A stretch of 64,000 nt of DNA, taken from the NCBI GenBank assembly GCA_017354895.1, contig CP071497.1:682001-746000 (forward strand), read 5' to 3'. Under the pieces are notes generated by a model. The model had not been told where the DNA came from and ran no database searches. It worked only from the letters and a program-made list of their open reading frames with translations. Position 1 is the first letter of the stretch, and each line of letters opens with the position of its first letter. Positions 35,503-46,924 of this stretch are shown piece by piece. Origin of the DNA: Podospora comata. Lineage: Eukaryota > Ascomycota > Sordariomycetes > Sordariales > Podosporaceae. The position numbers and the translations under genes were made by a program.

Positions 35503-37721
35503 ATGGCTCCCAATTCAAAGAAGCCAGACCCAGACTCGACTGATGAGAATATTCTCATCAGTCATGACCGACTATACAAGATCGATTAGCTCCGAGCCAG
35601 AAACATCGAAAAGTATCTTCCGCTTCCTCAGCTTGTGTAAGTGATGAGTCGCTCTATTTTCCCTCCCTTCTCGAAGCAATGCTAACAATTTCTTCACAGG
35701 GCTGTTGGTGACCAAAGCTCTGGAAAGTCGTCTCTTTTGGAGACCGTCAGGGGAATTCCATTCCCACGCAGGCAGGAGCTCTGCACACGTTATGCCACTC
35801 AGATCACCCATCTCAGAGACAGTGATGCCTTTATATCAGTTAGCATTATCCCGGGACCCCGCGCTTCCGTCGAGCACAAGGAGGCTGTCGAAAGCTACTC
35901 TCGCTATCCAAACGACACAGCCCAGCTTCAGGCCGAGTTCCCGGCCATTCTAGATGAGGTACCTATGCTGCCACCCCACCCTCTTTTCGCCTTTCTTCTC
36001 TTCTAACATTCAGGATCAGGTCAACGCCTGCATGGGCATCCGCACCCCCTGCAACCCCACAGGACAGTACACATTCAGCGAGGATGTGCTCAAAAATGAG
36101 AAGTGCGGCCCCAACGAAGACTACCTCACCGTCAATGATGTCCCTGGTATCTTCCGCACCACGACGGAGGACATCACCACGGAAAATGACAAGGCCATGG
36201 TTCGGAACATGGTCATCGAGTACATCAAGGACCCGCGCACAATTATCCTCGCCGTCCTCCCTGCCAATGTCGATGTCGCCACCCAGGAGATCCTAGCTCT
36301 TGCGGCAGAGTACGACAAGGCGGATGAGCGCACCCTGGGCATTCTCACCAAGCCGGATTTGCTGAAGGAGCGGAGTGCTAAAGCGACTGTTTGCGAGTTG
36401 GTACTCGGCAACCGCAAGGCTCTGAATCTGGGGTACTACATCGTCCGGTCCGGAACCGCGGGGGCGATGAAGATGAGAATGACTCGGAGCTGGCCAAGCG
36501 AGAGCTCCTGTTCCGCCAGCACCCTTGGTGTGAGCTGCCTGATGAACGCGTTGGGGTCCGTGCCCTCCGTTTGCGTCTTCAGGAGCTGCTTGGTGAAATC
36601 ACCGATCAGGCCTTCCCCGCCATTCGAACCCAGTTGATGGATATGCTTGATGAAATCCAAGACGCTCTCACCGAGATTGGCGCCTCTCGGAAGACTGCTC
36701 AAGAGCAGTGCCAATATTTGGCCACGATGGCAGCAAACTTCCAGGACCTGAGGCGAGCCGCCTTGGATGCTGACTACTCCCAACACAAGGCTTTTGATGA
36801 TCCTGACTTGCGCCTTTCTACCCTGGTTGTCCTTCAGATGGTTTGACGACACATTCAGGTGCCTATCTCAGACATACAAGTTTCAGGAACAAAAGGGCTT
36901 GGAGTACCCCGATGAGAAAGTCACGAACATGAAGTTTTCCCAACTAATGAAGACTGATCTATCTCAGTATCCCGAGCTTGCACGGATAGTCTTCGTTCCA
37001 GTAGCCAGTAAAAAGCCTTTGGATGGAATCATGGAGTGGATTGAGGGCATTTATCACGATTTCCGGGGCATCATGCTCGGTACAGTCACTCCAGCCATTC
37101 TTTCCAGTGCCTTTCGGGGCCAGTCTGTTAAACGGGAAGAGCTCACGAAGAAATACCTCAACCGGATCATCGTGGTTGTGCACAGATTCGTCGTGGAAGG
37201 TCTGCGGATGGCCTGCACCTGTCCAACCGTTTTTCAGCGCCTTTTCGTCACCATGGTCCTCCAGCTGGTTGCCTCCTACGAACATGCGATGAAACAGGCG
37301 GTGTTTCTAGTGGAGCTTGAGACACAGAGAAAGCCGTACACTTTGAATCATTACTTCAACAGCAAGATGCAAAAGATACGGTGTCTCAAGATCAAGGATC
37401 AGCTTGAGCCTCAAAGACTCACATGGAGATGTGTCGCTTCAGTAGATCCCCACCGTGATGGAGAACAAGAGTAAAGTGGAGTACATGCGGGAAGAGATAC
37501 GCAACATTCTCAGGGCCTATTACAAGGTTGCCAGCAAGCGTTTTGTAGATTACGTCTACTACCAAGCCGTCGACCACTGCCTGTTGAGCGGTCCCGATAG
37601 CCCTTTACTGCTGTTTTCCGAAAAATGGGTCCTTGGTCTGGATTACAAGAAGCTCGCCAGAATTGCCGATGAGAATCAGCAGATCACGGACAGGCGTGCC
37701 AGGTTGGAGAAGAAGGTTTAA
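35503..37721 (+). pseudogene. Dynamin-like GTPase pseudogene
   Basis: The conserved parts of a dynamin-family large GTPase can be read in order: LPQLV/AVGDQSSGKSS (P-loop, about 35700-35740), CTRYATQIT, DVPGIF (about 36140), the TKPD specificity motif (about 36350), then middle and GED-like parts to 37721. Introns 35637-35699 and 35959-36013 are normal. Lesions: an in-frame TAG at 35587-35589, a frame shift at 36443-36452 caused by a tandem GTCCG duplication, an extra T near 36841-36844, and another shift near 37440. Fungal genomes hold families of such dynamin-like proteins besides Dnm1 and Vps1. This copy cannot make the full protein as it stands. Confidence 0.85.
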
Positions 37722-38221
37722 GATTTGAAGGAGGCCACTGAGATTTTGTGAAGGATTTTCTGATGGAATAATGGACATGTACACTACCTTGTAATACCTT
37801 TTGGCTGCCATAGCAAATGGCTGTCTACCACACCTCTCTCGTGTCAGATATCTTCATTCACATAGAAAGAAGTAAGAGCTCCGTCAACCTTTATTTCTCG
37901 CATCATTCACGTGTAACACACCTCAGACACATGATGCACTCCCGCCTTTCAGTGATATTTTTAGGCCTTCTTCTCGTTGATAGTTTGAGGTTTTAAAAGA
38001 TAGTTCAAGTGCTTCCAAAGGTAGTCCAAAGTCTCAAAAAACATTTGAGAGCCCTTATATGATAGCGAAAAGGTGTATTACATCTCGAAAAGCCATAACA
38101 ACAATTGATAGATCTAGGCTCGATGAAGGCCGGATTGAAGGGAAGTACCGAGAAAATTATGTCACAAAGGAAAACAAACTGGCGACCGCCGAAGAACAAG
38201 GAAGTCCACTGTCCACCTCAA
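37722..38221. other. Intergenic (convergent 3' ends)
   Basis: About 0.5 kb between the dynamin-like pseudogene and the stop of the chitinase gene. No coding signal. Confidence 0.4.
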
Positions 38222-41200
38222 TTAAGTACCTCCATAAATACCCCACAACACACCTTGGCCATTGTTGCTACCCGAGCACTCCATCTCGCCTCTGGCAGCC
38301 ACTCGCCCGTTCTTGCCGAACTTCTGCACCGAATCGTTGATGATGTCGATGACATCCTGCCCGCCCACCCGGAAATCGACGTTCAATCCTATATGCGTTG
38401 CCTCGATTCCGAACCGGCAAGACCCAAAACTGAGAATCTCTCGGTGCGGCTTGCCGGCCACCTGGTGTCTCCACTCGGTGGTGCCGTCTCCTTCGATGTT
38501 GCGGATGATTTGGAGACAATCAGAGATCAAGGGGGAGCCGCCGTGGGTTCGGTCCTCAAAGGTGGACATGCCGCAGTAGCCACGTCCCGGGGGAACGTCA
38601 CAGGGCCAGTTCGGTGTGGAACCGTGCCGCCCGTCGCTGGTATCCCACGTCTGCCTGGCTCGCTCTGGGGAGCAAACTGGCAGCTTCATGAAGCCGGGGA
38701 TCCTGATATTGAGGTCGAAGAGGTCTTTCTTCACGTTGGAGTCAAAGACGTTGGGCCTGCCTCCCACCGGATCATCGTTTGCGCGGCCATTCTGTATCCA
38801 CGTGTTGACGGAGCCAACGACAATGTCATCCTTGGAGACACCACCGAAGCTGCTCAGTGACTCAAAGCCAGGGGGCAGTATAAACTTGGCCGTCGCACAG
38901 GACCCGTCCTCGAAACACTCATAGACCTTGTCCTTGCTGCTATCAGGCATCACCAGGTAGTATTTCCGACCGTTGACGCACACACCCGCCTTATCCATCG
39001 TATCATCCGAGAGGTACTCTGACACTGGTCTGTGAGCATTACAGTCGGCACCAGAATTGAGAATGAAGGCGTGGGATCCAGAAAACCTCCAAAGATGTGG
39101 AATACCGAAGCCAAAGATCGTCTTCGTGACCTTGTCTCGCAACGCGTTGGCCGACATCTTCTCTGGCCTCACGAAACCGTTGGGTATGGAACCCTCGCTC
39201 AGCTTGCCATCTTTGATCAGTTCCCACAGCTGGTCAATCGATTCGTCCTTGCCATTGAAAAGACGAGCGACCGAGTCCTCCGCGCCGCGGGCCCATCCAT
39301 TGATGACCTCGCCCAAGTAGCTCGAAAACTTATTCTGACCTTGAGGGTTCCATTTTGAATTTTCTCCTGGAGGCAATAGCTCTTTGGTGACGGATGTGGT
39401 GGTCCCGATTGCGGCCATGGCGACATCCTTCGCGTTGTTGAGCTGACCCTCGCGTGGAATAAAGTGTGGGAGCCTTCGCAAGAAGCTGTTGAAAAAAGGG
39501 GCGGCCACCGTCAGTGTACCCATGCCGAGCAGATCTATTAGCACCTTTTGCCAAACATCATCGTCCTTTGGCGGTGGAATGGGTGCAAATGTATCATGCA
39601 TTTCGCCGATCTTTGGACTCAGGAAGGTCGCTGCTTCATTCAGGCTGTCGTAATACTGATGGCGCATTTGGTGGATGTATATCAGAGCATCAAAGATCAG
39701 CTTGGCTGCCGGTCCCGATTGATTTTCATCCAAGCCTTTTCCGCATTCGAAGGGGGAATCGCAGTTGTCCGCAGGCATCGCAAAGCTGCCGCACTTCGGG
39801 CTGGCTCCTAGACGGTAGATCTGCTCAAAGGCCTCCATAAAGTCGACCTTTCCCCTGAAATTATCCTTGAAGACCTTGACCCCCTCACGCCAAGCCGTGT
39901 CGGTGTCCAAGGCGTGCCAGCGTTGCAGGGGTGGGCCAAACGTATAGAGATCCGAGATGGCCCGGTGCGTGCAGTCATATGTCTTCCACCTTCCGGCCGG
40001 TGTCGTGTCACTTCCGTTGAGCTTTGGGTCTTCCCCAGCTTTGATCCTGGCGATGTGACTGTCTGGCTCTTCATTCCAGCTCTTGCTCGGTGGCGGGGGA
40101 TCGTTGAAGACTTGCATGTCACTCGCCCAGTCAATTATGCCGCCCATGCCCAACGACGCATAAACGGCAGCACGAATCTTCTTGGACTCTTCGGACATGT
40201 AGGAAACCCACTGGTTATTGTCGTAGACCATGATGTCGCTATGGCTGGCTGCGTCGGTGTACTGTGTGACCACTCGGCTGCCCCTTGCGCCGATACCGTT
40301 GCCCCCTCCGTTGACAATCTCGTTGATCTCGGCATCTGCAATGTACCCGCTGGTGCCGGTACATCTTCCAGGGGTTGCAAACGAGGTCAAACGGTCGCCA
40401 GTGAAATGGCAGTTGGGCCCCCAGCAGCCAGGTTGGGCCATCTGGAAGGACCTGCCATAACTGGTGACGCCGACGAGTATCTTGTGCCCGGGAACTCCGG
40501 CCTTGGTGATCATGGCCAGCGACTGCGCTGTCTCGGTCATGTTTGTCTGGCTACGGAGACAGTTGCCCGTTGGGCATCCCTCTTGAGACCATCGCGAACC
40601 GGCATCCCATTGTCCATGTAAATCGTATGTCATGTAGACAATGTAGTCGACCACAGTTCCTATCTGCTGAATGGGGAACTGCTTCAGATACCAGTAGGAT
40701 GCAGGGGCTGCAATGGCAGTTGACCGGCCCGGCAGCAAAGTTTTGAGTATGATCAGGAAGGCAAGGTAGTTGGGACCGTCTTCGGCCTTTCCGGGATCAA
40801 ACTCTGGAAGATCAGGGGCTCCTGGATACTCCCAGTCAATGTCGACGCCGTCGAGACCATGTTTAATAATGAAATTTGCGATGTTTGTTGCCATACGGCG
40901 ACGGTTTTCGGGCTTGACGCCATTTCGGAAGATCAGATATGTCGCTGGGTCAGTGGAGAAAGCCCAACCTCCAAAAGACAGGATCCTCTTGACATTGCGG
41001 AGGCGCTTGAACTCGCGGAACTGGTACTGAGCCAGTGTGTCGCCAACCTCAACCTCGTAATCAGGGGTCAAGGTGCCGAAGGCGAAGTGCAGATGTGTGT
41101 ATTTGGACGTGTCGATCTGGGAGGGATCCTGATAGAGACATGGGCGACTCAGACTGTAGCCTTGAAAGTAGGCAAGCTTGATGGCACCATTTCCGGTTCC

Positions 41201-42715
41201 TCGGATGATAGCATTTCCGCAGTTGGAAATACAGCCATGGGTACCTGGAGCTGCTGTCCCTGGAGCACCGTTGCCTCTCGTATCAACGCAAAAGTCTTTC
41301 GACACACCACACTGACCCCAGATATTGCAGTACGATCGCAAGGGACAGGGGTTCATATTGGCAATATTGGAGCCATCTGTCGGCCGTGTTGAACCTGGCT
41401 TCTGAGGACCACACACAGCGTTGGCGACAGGGGCCGGAAAGGGGGCTGTCCCTGAGCTCAAGCACATCTTCGTTCCAACCCACAGCAACTGGCACCCATT
41501 CCAGCCCCAGGTGTTCTTGTTGAACGTCTCGATATCGGTCACCTTTAGGCCGTACTCGGCGGCAAGATTGGCACAGTTGTCGTCCGGCTTGACCGAGTAA
41601 TCGAAGCAGGACCCGTCCGCCTTAGGCTTTGGTCGAAGGTCGGGAAGAGTCCCCTCGGTACAGCAGACATGTTGCTTGGGACGAAGAGAGCCGCAAATCC
41701 CAGGGTTGAGTCGGTCAAAGTTGAAAGGAGTGATGCCGCACTTGACTGCCAGCTCGGCGCAGCCATTGCCTGCTTCCACCTGCACGGTTCTGCAGGTAGC
41801 TCGTTGTTGGAGCGCCTGTGAGCGCTGCTGAAGTCCATGTCTGAGCGTTCTCGCACGCAGTGTGGAGTTGATTTGTGTTGTGTTGTGGTGCAAGAGCGTG
41901 GAGTTGGCACGAAGAAGTGGGGTCAAGAATTTGGCCTCGCCAGGGAAGGTGGTCGACTCGGCGAAAGAAAGGCAAGTGGCGTTGGCCCAGCCCTTGATGG
42001 CATCTTGAATAGGTGAAAAGGTGCCATTACTCATGACAGCCACGCCGAACACATGGGTGCTGTCATAATCGGAGCCGCAGAGCTGCATGGCCAGTTGTCG
42101 TGTCGAGACATTGAGCTTGTCGAGGTTGTCTTGCAGGATCCCAAGAGCAAAGTCGCCCACTCCTTGGTTCAGAAGGCCCTGACCAATATAAAGACCGAGT
42201 GTGGCCTGACCTGACTGACCGAACATGATGAAGGGCTTATCCGTTGCGCCATGTCCCCGAGCAATGTAGGTGCGGATTTGTTTGATTAGGGACCGAATAC
42301 CGGCTACAGGCAAGCCGAAGCCTTCTTCCCACCATCCGACCTCAAAATTGACGATTGCGGTCTCAGGAGTGTTCACATCAGCACTGGCCACAACTTCCGA
42401 AGCAGGGATCTGTTCGAAATCTGGGCCAAAGGAGGAGCAAGCCTGGATGCGGTGATTGATGCTCAGATCGTCAACTGGATCGTAGATGGAAAAGTGGTAA
42501 AACATGGTTTCCTGACAGTATCGGATTGGCGTGAAACTGGGGAATATGGACCAGTTCCCGGTATTGCTTCCAGAAAGACCACACCGTTCAGGGCAGTGCG
42601 GTTGGCGGCTTACTGTACGCACAGGAGGCTCAAACCCCATTGCAGCTACATTAGTAGACAGCAAGATGACGGTGACCCCGAGGGCCACCGCCTTGAGCCA
42701 AGACCGGTGTCGCAT
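38222..42715 (-). CDS. Subgroup-C chitinase: LysM x2 - CBM18 - GH18 - Hce2
   Basis: A single uninterrupted frame of 1497 residues. It starts with a signal peptide (ALGVTVILLSTNVAA). In order: two LysM-like modules (about residues 308-355 and 375-425), a Cys-rich CBM18 chitin-binding module (about 434-482) and a GH18 catalytic domain (about 510-880). The GH18 active-site motif is DGVDIDWEYPG near residue 620 (catalytic Glu present). A region of unknown function follows, then an Hce2/Ecp2-type domain (about 1378-1490) recognised by its CGMSTF start and WGIY end. This architecture is that of fungal subgroup-C, 'killer-toxin-like' chitinases, which are secreted, cleave chitin and are linked with fungal-fungal interaction. 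It is adjacent to DUF7136 and LysM protein genes. Confidence 0.93.
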   Translation of the reverse strand: MRHRSWLKAVALGVTVILLSTNVAAMGFEPPVRTVSRQPHCPERCGLSGSNTGNWSIFPSFTPIRYCQETMFYHFSIYDPVDDLSINHRIQACSSFGPDFEQIPASEVVASADVNTPETAIVNFEVGWWEEGFGLPVAGIRSLIKQIRTYIARGHGATDKPFIMFGQSGQATLGLYIGQGLLNQGVGDFALGILQDNLDKLNVSTRQLAMQLCGSDYDSTHVFGVAVMSNGTFSPIQDAIKGWANATCLSFAESTTFPGEAKFLTPLLRANSTLLHHNTTQINSTLRARTLRHGLQQRSQALQQRATCRTVQVEAGNGCAELAVKCGITPFNFDRLNPGICGSLRPKQHVCCTEGTLPDLRPKPKADGSCFDYSVKPDDNCANLAAEYGLKVTDIETFNKNTWGWNGCQLLWVGTKMCLSSGTAPFPAPVANAVCGPQKPGSTRPTDGSNIANMNPCPLRSYCNIWGQCGVSKDFCVDTRGNGAPGTAAPGTHGCISNCGNAIIRGTGNGAIKLAYFQGYSLSRPCLYQDPSQIDTSKYTHLHFAFGTLTPDYEVEVGDTLAQYQFREFKRLRNVKRILSFGGWAFSTDPATYLIFRNGVKPENRRRMATNIANFIIKHGLDGVDIDWEYPGAPDLPEFDPGKAEDGPNYLAFLIILKTLLPGRSTAIAAPASYWYLKQFPIQQIGTVVDYIVYMTYDLHGQWDAGSRWSQEGCPTGNCLRSQTNMTETAQSLAMITKAGVPGHKILVGVTSYGRSFQMAQPGCWGPNCHFTGDRLTSFATPGRCTGTSGYIADAEINEIVNGGGNGIGARGSRVVTQYTDAASHSDIMVYDNNQWVSYMSEESKKIRAAVYASLGMGGIIDWASDMQVFNDPPPPSKSWNEEPDSHIARIKAGEDPKLNGSDTTPAGRWKTYDCTHRAISDLYTFGPPLQRWHALDTDTAWREGVKVFKDNFRGKVDFMEAFEQIYRLGASPKCGSFAMPADNCDSPFECGKGLDENQSGPAAKLIFDALIYIHQMRHQYYDSLNEAATFLSPKIGEMHDTFAPIPPPKDDDVWQKVLIDLLGMGTLTVAAPFFNSFLRRLPHFIPREGQLNNAKDVAMAAIGTTTSVTKELLPPGENSKWNPQGQNKFSSYLGEVINGWARGAEDSVARLFNGKDESIDQLWELIKDGKLSEGSIPNGFVRPEKMSANALRDKVTKTIFGFGIPHLWRFSGSHAFILNSGADCNAHRPVSEYLSDDTMDKAGVCVNGRKYYLVMPDSSKDKVYECFEDGSCATAKFILPPGFESLSSFGGVSKDDIVVGSVNTWIQNGRANDDPVGGRPNVFDSNVKKDLFDLNIRIPGFMKLPVCSPERARQTWDTSDGRHGSTPNWPCDVPPGRGYCGMSTFEDRTHGGSPLISDCLQIIRNIEGDGTTEWRHQVAGKPHREILSFGSCRFGIEATHIGLNVDFRVGGQDVIDIINDSVQKFGKNGRVAARGEMECSGSNNGQGVLWGIYGGT

Positions 42716-43470
42716 GGAGACTTCCTCCTAAAACCTTCAACGAATTAGCACATGGGATTGCAATGACATGTATCGGGTGTCAAACTTACCCACAGAGGCG
42801 AGGTTGGCGGTCAACTGCAGGCAGTACTTAGTGAATAACGTAGCGATTTGTGTTATGTTGGATGAGATGTCGAGACTCGTACCTTATATGAGAGGCCCCT
42901 CCAAACCAGGCCAAGGTCAGTTTGTCTCCCATAGCCTACGAGGAATTCAAGTCTTGTCATGTTAGCAAGGAGTGTAAGGGGTAAAGATGCCAAGCCCAAT
43001 AGTTGAATATCCATGGTGCCTAGGCAGACTGGCTTAAGCTGTAGCCATGCGGGATGATCACTGCGCAAGCCGGTACCTCGGGTTTGTGATCTCCGCAATC
43101 AATCCCCTGACTTGGATGTTAGTCACAAGGTGCATGCATGCCACGGTACACCGGGATAGGTGCCCGGTCCTGAGACGAGCTAGTATGTATCTATTCCCCA
43201 ACGAAATGATGTTGGAAAGGCACGTAGCATAGTGGGCATGACAAGGGGAACTGTGTTGGTAGTATGCTCCCGTTTTAGTTCATTAGTTGTATCATGTATT
43301 GCAACTCCATGCCTCCAATACCACGCTCACATGGGTTGTTGCTTAGCTAGTTACCTATTTACATAGAAAAGGTACATACATTATGAAGAAGAAGTTCCCA
43401 TTAGGGAAAGTAAAGAAGCGAATACGGGAAGGGAGAGGTCTGAACTCTCAGAATGGATGGGTTCATCCGC
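42716..43470. promoter_or_regulatory. Chitinase upstream region
   Basis: About 0.75 kb between the chitinase start and the end of the DUF7136 gene, both on the minus strand. It should contain the chitinase promoter. No coding frame is supported. Confidence 0.35.
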
Positions 43471-44268
43471 TTATGCCAGGAGGAGTCCCATGGTCCCACC
43501 AACAGCCGCAAGGCACCACATCCCCTGAGCGGCTCCCGTCTGAGCCGCATTCTCCTTGGCTGGGCAGTCGGCCGGGCGTTCGGAGATGAGCCCGCTGCAC
43601 AACCTCTCCTGGATAGTAGTCTGGATCCTTTCGGCCGTGGCCTCATCAATGCTCAGTTGACAAGGATCTGAGCTCGCGTCTACAGGTGTGACAGGGTCCA
43701 TCACCGCACAATTTCCATTATGTGGGAAGGGGGCAGCGAGCGTGTCGTTGGTGATGCCGATGGCTACCCCAGGAGAGGCGTTGCAGGCTTGGCCCCTACC
43801 AGGAAGAGTCAAGGCAACAAGGTCGGTAGCAGGAGTATCCTTCTTGATCGTGAAGTCGAGCAGCTCAGTCTTGTCGTCTGATATGAAGCTCATTCTATCG
43901 CCAGTACCGTTGCAGTGCGCCCAGCTGGTGATCCAAAGGACGCGATATGAGCCCTCGACCGTCATGTTGATGAAGGTGTACACAAAGTAGGGCTCGTGAT
44001 CAGTCCAACTGGCGTTGAGAAACTGATGTTCGTGTTGCGGCATCGATTGGCCGAGGTCCGAGTTGTTGTAGATCAGATACCTGACAGTGGGCTTGAGGAG
44101 TGGACCGAGATGCGCGTTGCGGATGGCAAAGACGACAGGCATCTGCTGATCGGTCGTGTATGTCTCGTTGCGTGGGAAAACAAGGTTGACTTCCATCACG
44201 TTCGCTGCTTGGGCGACGGCTCCGAGAACGCCCAGCAGGGACCACAGGGCCCAGACAAAAAGGCGCAT
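43471..44268 (-). CDS. DUF7136 secreted/GPI protein
   Basis: 265 residues, no intron. It has a signal peptide (RLFVWALWSLLGVLGAVAQA) followed at once by the DUF7136 opening, VMEVNLVFPRNETY and MPVVFAIRN. Ten cysteines and several N-glycosylation sites fit secretion. A C-terminal hydrophobic tail (MWCLAAVGGTMGLLLA) suggests a GPI anchor. From memory, genes of this family are often found beside subgroup-C chitinases and LysM proteins, as here. The function is unknown. Confidence 0.8.
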   Translation of the reverse strand: MRLFVWALWSLLGVLGAVAQAANVMEVNLVFPRNETYTTDQQMPVVFAIRNAHLGPLLKPTVRYLIYNNSDLGQSMPQHEHQFLNASWTDHEPYFVYTFINMTVEGSYRVLWITSWAHCNGTGDRMSFISDDKTELLDFTIKKDTPATDLVALTLPGRGQACNASPGVAIGITNDTLAAPFPHNGNCAVMDPVTPVDASSDPCQLSIDEATAERIQTTIQERLCSGLISERPADCPAKENAAQTGAAQGMWCLAAVGGTMGLLLA

Positions 44269-45397
44269 GGTATCGATGTCAGGGTGGCGATGCTGTGGTA
44301 GCTTAGCTGTCTTCTGATGAGGTCTGGGTTGTTGGATGGAGAATAGTGCACTTGAGCGGTGTCGAAAAAGAATCGGAATATAAGGACAATAGTTCAGTCA
44401 GGAGGTGCTTGATATAAAGTGTAGAGACAGAAATCGAAGGAGGCACACTGTGTAATAAGCAAAATGAACGCCTGAAGTGTCGCAACACTAGTCGCCAACC
44501 AAATTGTGGTCTGAGCATGCAAGGGTTCGCGCATCCAAGAGCCAATCACATTGTAATGCTGTCTGCATATGGCCCATTTATGCTGTTATTCGTGACCAAT
44601 CTCCAAGCATTGGCGACGATTTAGGTCGTCCATATCTGCAAGGGACCAAACGTTGCATCAGGTAAGTCGGACCGCTCCTTCCACCTTCGCTTCTGGGCCG
44701 CTGCCGCTACAACTACACAGCCGATCACCTGCGGTCTACCTTACATTACTACCGACGGTCAAGAGTCAACGCATCTGATATTTGATAGGGCTGAATGAAT
44801 ACTTGCTCATCCAACTGTTCAAGTTACCTAATACCTATTATCGTTCCGAGGAGCAGATGGCCTTCTTGTGCATTGTCACTGGGGTCCCTTGATTGCCAGA
44901 TGTAACCTCTCTCCTTAGTATGCAATTTGAAGTCACCGAGAACAACACTTGGCATGTAGGAACTTCCGGAGGTGTCCATCGACTCATTGACAACCAACAG
45001 AGGCTTGTCGGCGTTGGTGATAGAATCTTGTCAGGACCATCTTTACTTGACATCCGAGCTATGTCTGGTTCACAGCATGATTCACCTGGTTACCTGGTAG
45101 AATAAGGTGGTATCGCGTTCTGCGTTGGAGGCGTACTTGAAGTTTTCTGCAGGCAGAGTCTGATTTCACTTTCAATAGTGTCTTCCCCGAGTCGTGAGCA
45201 CATCATGCTGCTTCATGGGATGGGTTCGGGACCTTTGGTTCAGATCTATGTGTCCAGTTGTAGCAATCTCAGCCGCTCCATGTTGAAGTATAAGATTCAC
45301 GGCAACCATAAGAGTAATTCGACCTTCGTCTTGCCTGTATCTCCCATGACATTCTTTGGCCCCCTGGGTAGCTGGGTTTCATTGTTTATTTGCAAGC
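44269..45397. promoter_or_regulatory. Divergent promoter interval, DUF7136 / LysM protein
   Basis: About 1.1 kb between two divergently transcribed secreted-protein genes, so a shared regulatory region is likely. No coding frame is supported and no defined binding site could be assigned. Confidence 0.4.
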
Positions 45398-46924
45398 ATG
45401 CGGTTGACACACTTCATTGCCGCCGTCGGCCTTGTGCCAGGGCTGGTTCTCGGTCGTGTAGCCACCGTTCGCCGCGGAGTTGATTGCTATTACACTGCAA
45501 CCGCAGACAGTAGCACCCTCACATGTCAGGCATTCGCAGACCGTTGGTTCATCACTCTGGCTGAATTCCAGCTTGTTAACCCAGATGTGAACTGCCCCAA
45601 CCTTGTCGTTGACGTCTCGTACTGCGTTTATGCCGAGATTACCTCGGAAACAAGCTCATCATCCTCGAGTATCTCACTCAGCACCTCCAGCTCTACTTTT
45701 TCAACCACTCCGCTCAGCACACCAACCTCTACCACGACTTCCATTATCAGTTCAACTAGCTCCCCGATTACCACTTCGTCTCGGACTTCGTCGACCGTCC
45801 AGACGTCTAGCACGTCCACTCCCAGTCCAAGCGTCTCCCCGGTCCTACCCGGTGTTGCCAGCAACTGCAACCGTTTTTACAAGATCGTGACCGGTGATGA
45901 GTGCGACATTGTTGCCGCAAAGACTGGTATCACCACCGCCCAATTGAGAAGCTGGAACGTGATCAACACATGTATGTATCTTCAAACAGCCTCCATCAGA
46001 AGATTCATTTCCCTGACAAGGCTCAACATTACCTAGCTTGCTCAAACCTCTGGCTCGACTACTATGTCTGTGTCGGCATCCCCGGCGTGACCCCAAGCTC
46101 TACCATCGGAAGCACCAGGAGCGCCGCCCCTACCCCTACCGTCTCCCCTGTCATGCCCGGTCACGTATCCAACTGCAACCGCTGGGATAAGGTTCGTTCC
46201 GGTGACCAGTGTGACACACTCGCCGGCCGGAATGGTGTTTCGGTCACCCAGCTCCGCAGCTGGAACACACAAATCAACGCACAGTGCAACAATCTGTGGC
46301 TCGACTACTACGTCTGCGTTGGCATTCCAGGCGTATCTCCATCTCCAACGACAAGCACACCCACGTCTGGCCCGACCCCCACAGTTTCCCCAGTCATGCC
46401 TGGCTACGCATCCAACTGCAACCGCTGGTACAAGGTTCGTTCCGGGGACCAGTGCGATACCATTGCCAGCCGCAACGGTATCACCACAGCCCAGATCCGT
46501 ACTTGGAATAGCCAGGTCAACGCTGGTAAGTTGAGCCTTCTTCCATACATCTGTCTTCGTGACTGAAGCAAGTTCTTTCGTACCCCGACTGACAAACATG
46601 ACAGGCTGCACCAACCTCTGGCTCGACTACTACATTTGCATTGGCGTCCCCGTCACCGCACCGTCTCCGCTCATGCCTGGCACCGCCGGTACCTGTAAGC
46701 GTTGGCACTTGGTTGCGTCTGGCGACCAGTGCGACAACATCGCCTCGAGAAACGGCATCACCGTGGCCCAGTTTAGGTCTTGGAACACGCAGGTCAATGC
46801 CGGTAAGTCTACCCATTTGTCTCGTCGACGACAGACCCCTACTCCAGTGCTGACATGACTTGATTGTACCTACCTAGGCTGCACCAATCTTTGGTTGGGT
46901 TACTACGTGTGCACCCGTGCTTGA
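45398..46924 (+). CDS. Secreted protein with five LysM domains
   Basis: Four exons (45398-45971, 46037-46525, 46605-46802, 46878-46924) give 435 residues. A signal peptide (RLTHFIAAVGLVPGLVLG) is followed by a diverged LysM, a long Ser/Thr linker (about 45640-45840) and four close LysM repeats (CNR...GDQCD...N LWLDYYVCVG). The three introns sit at the same phase-1 position between the end of the ...N-x helix and the CxNLW block. LysM modules bind chitin oligomers; such proteins shield hyphae or sequester chitin fragments. The position beside the chitinase fits a shared chitin task. Confidence 0.92.
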
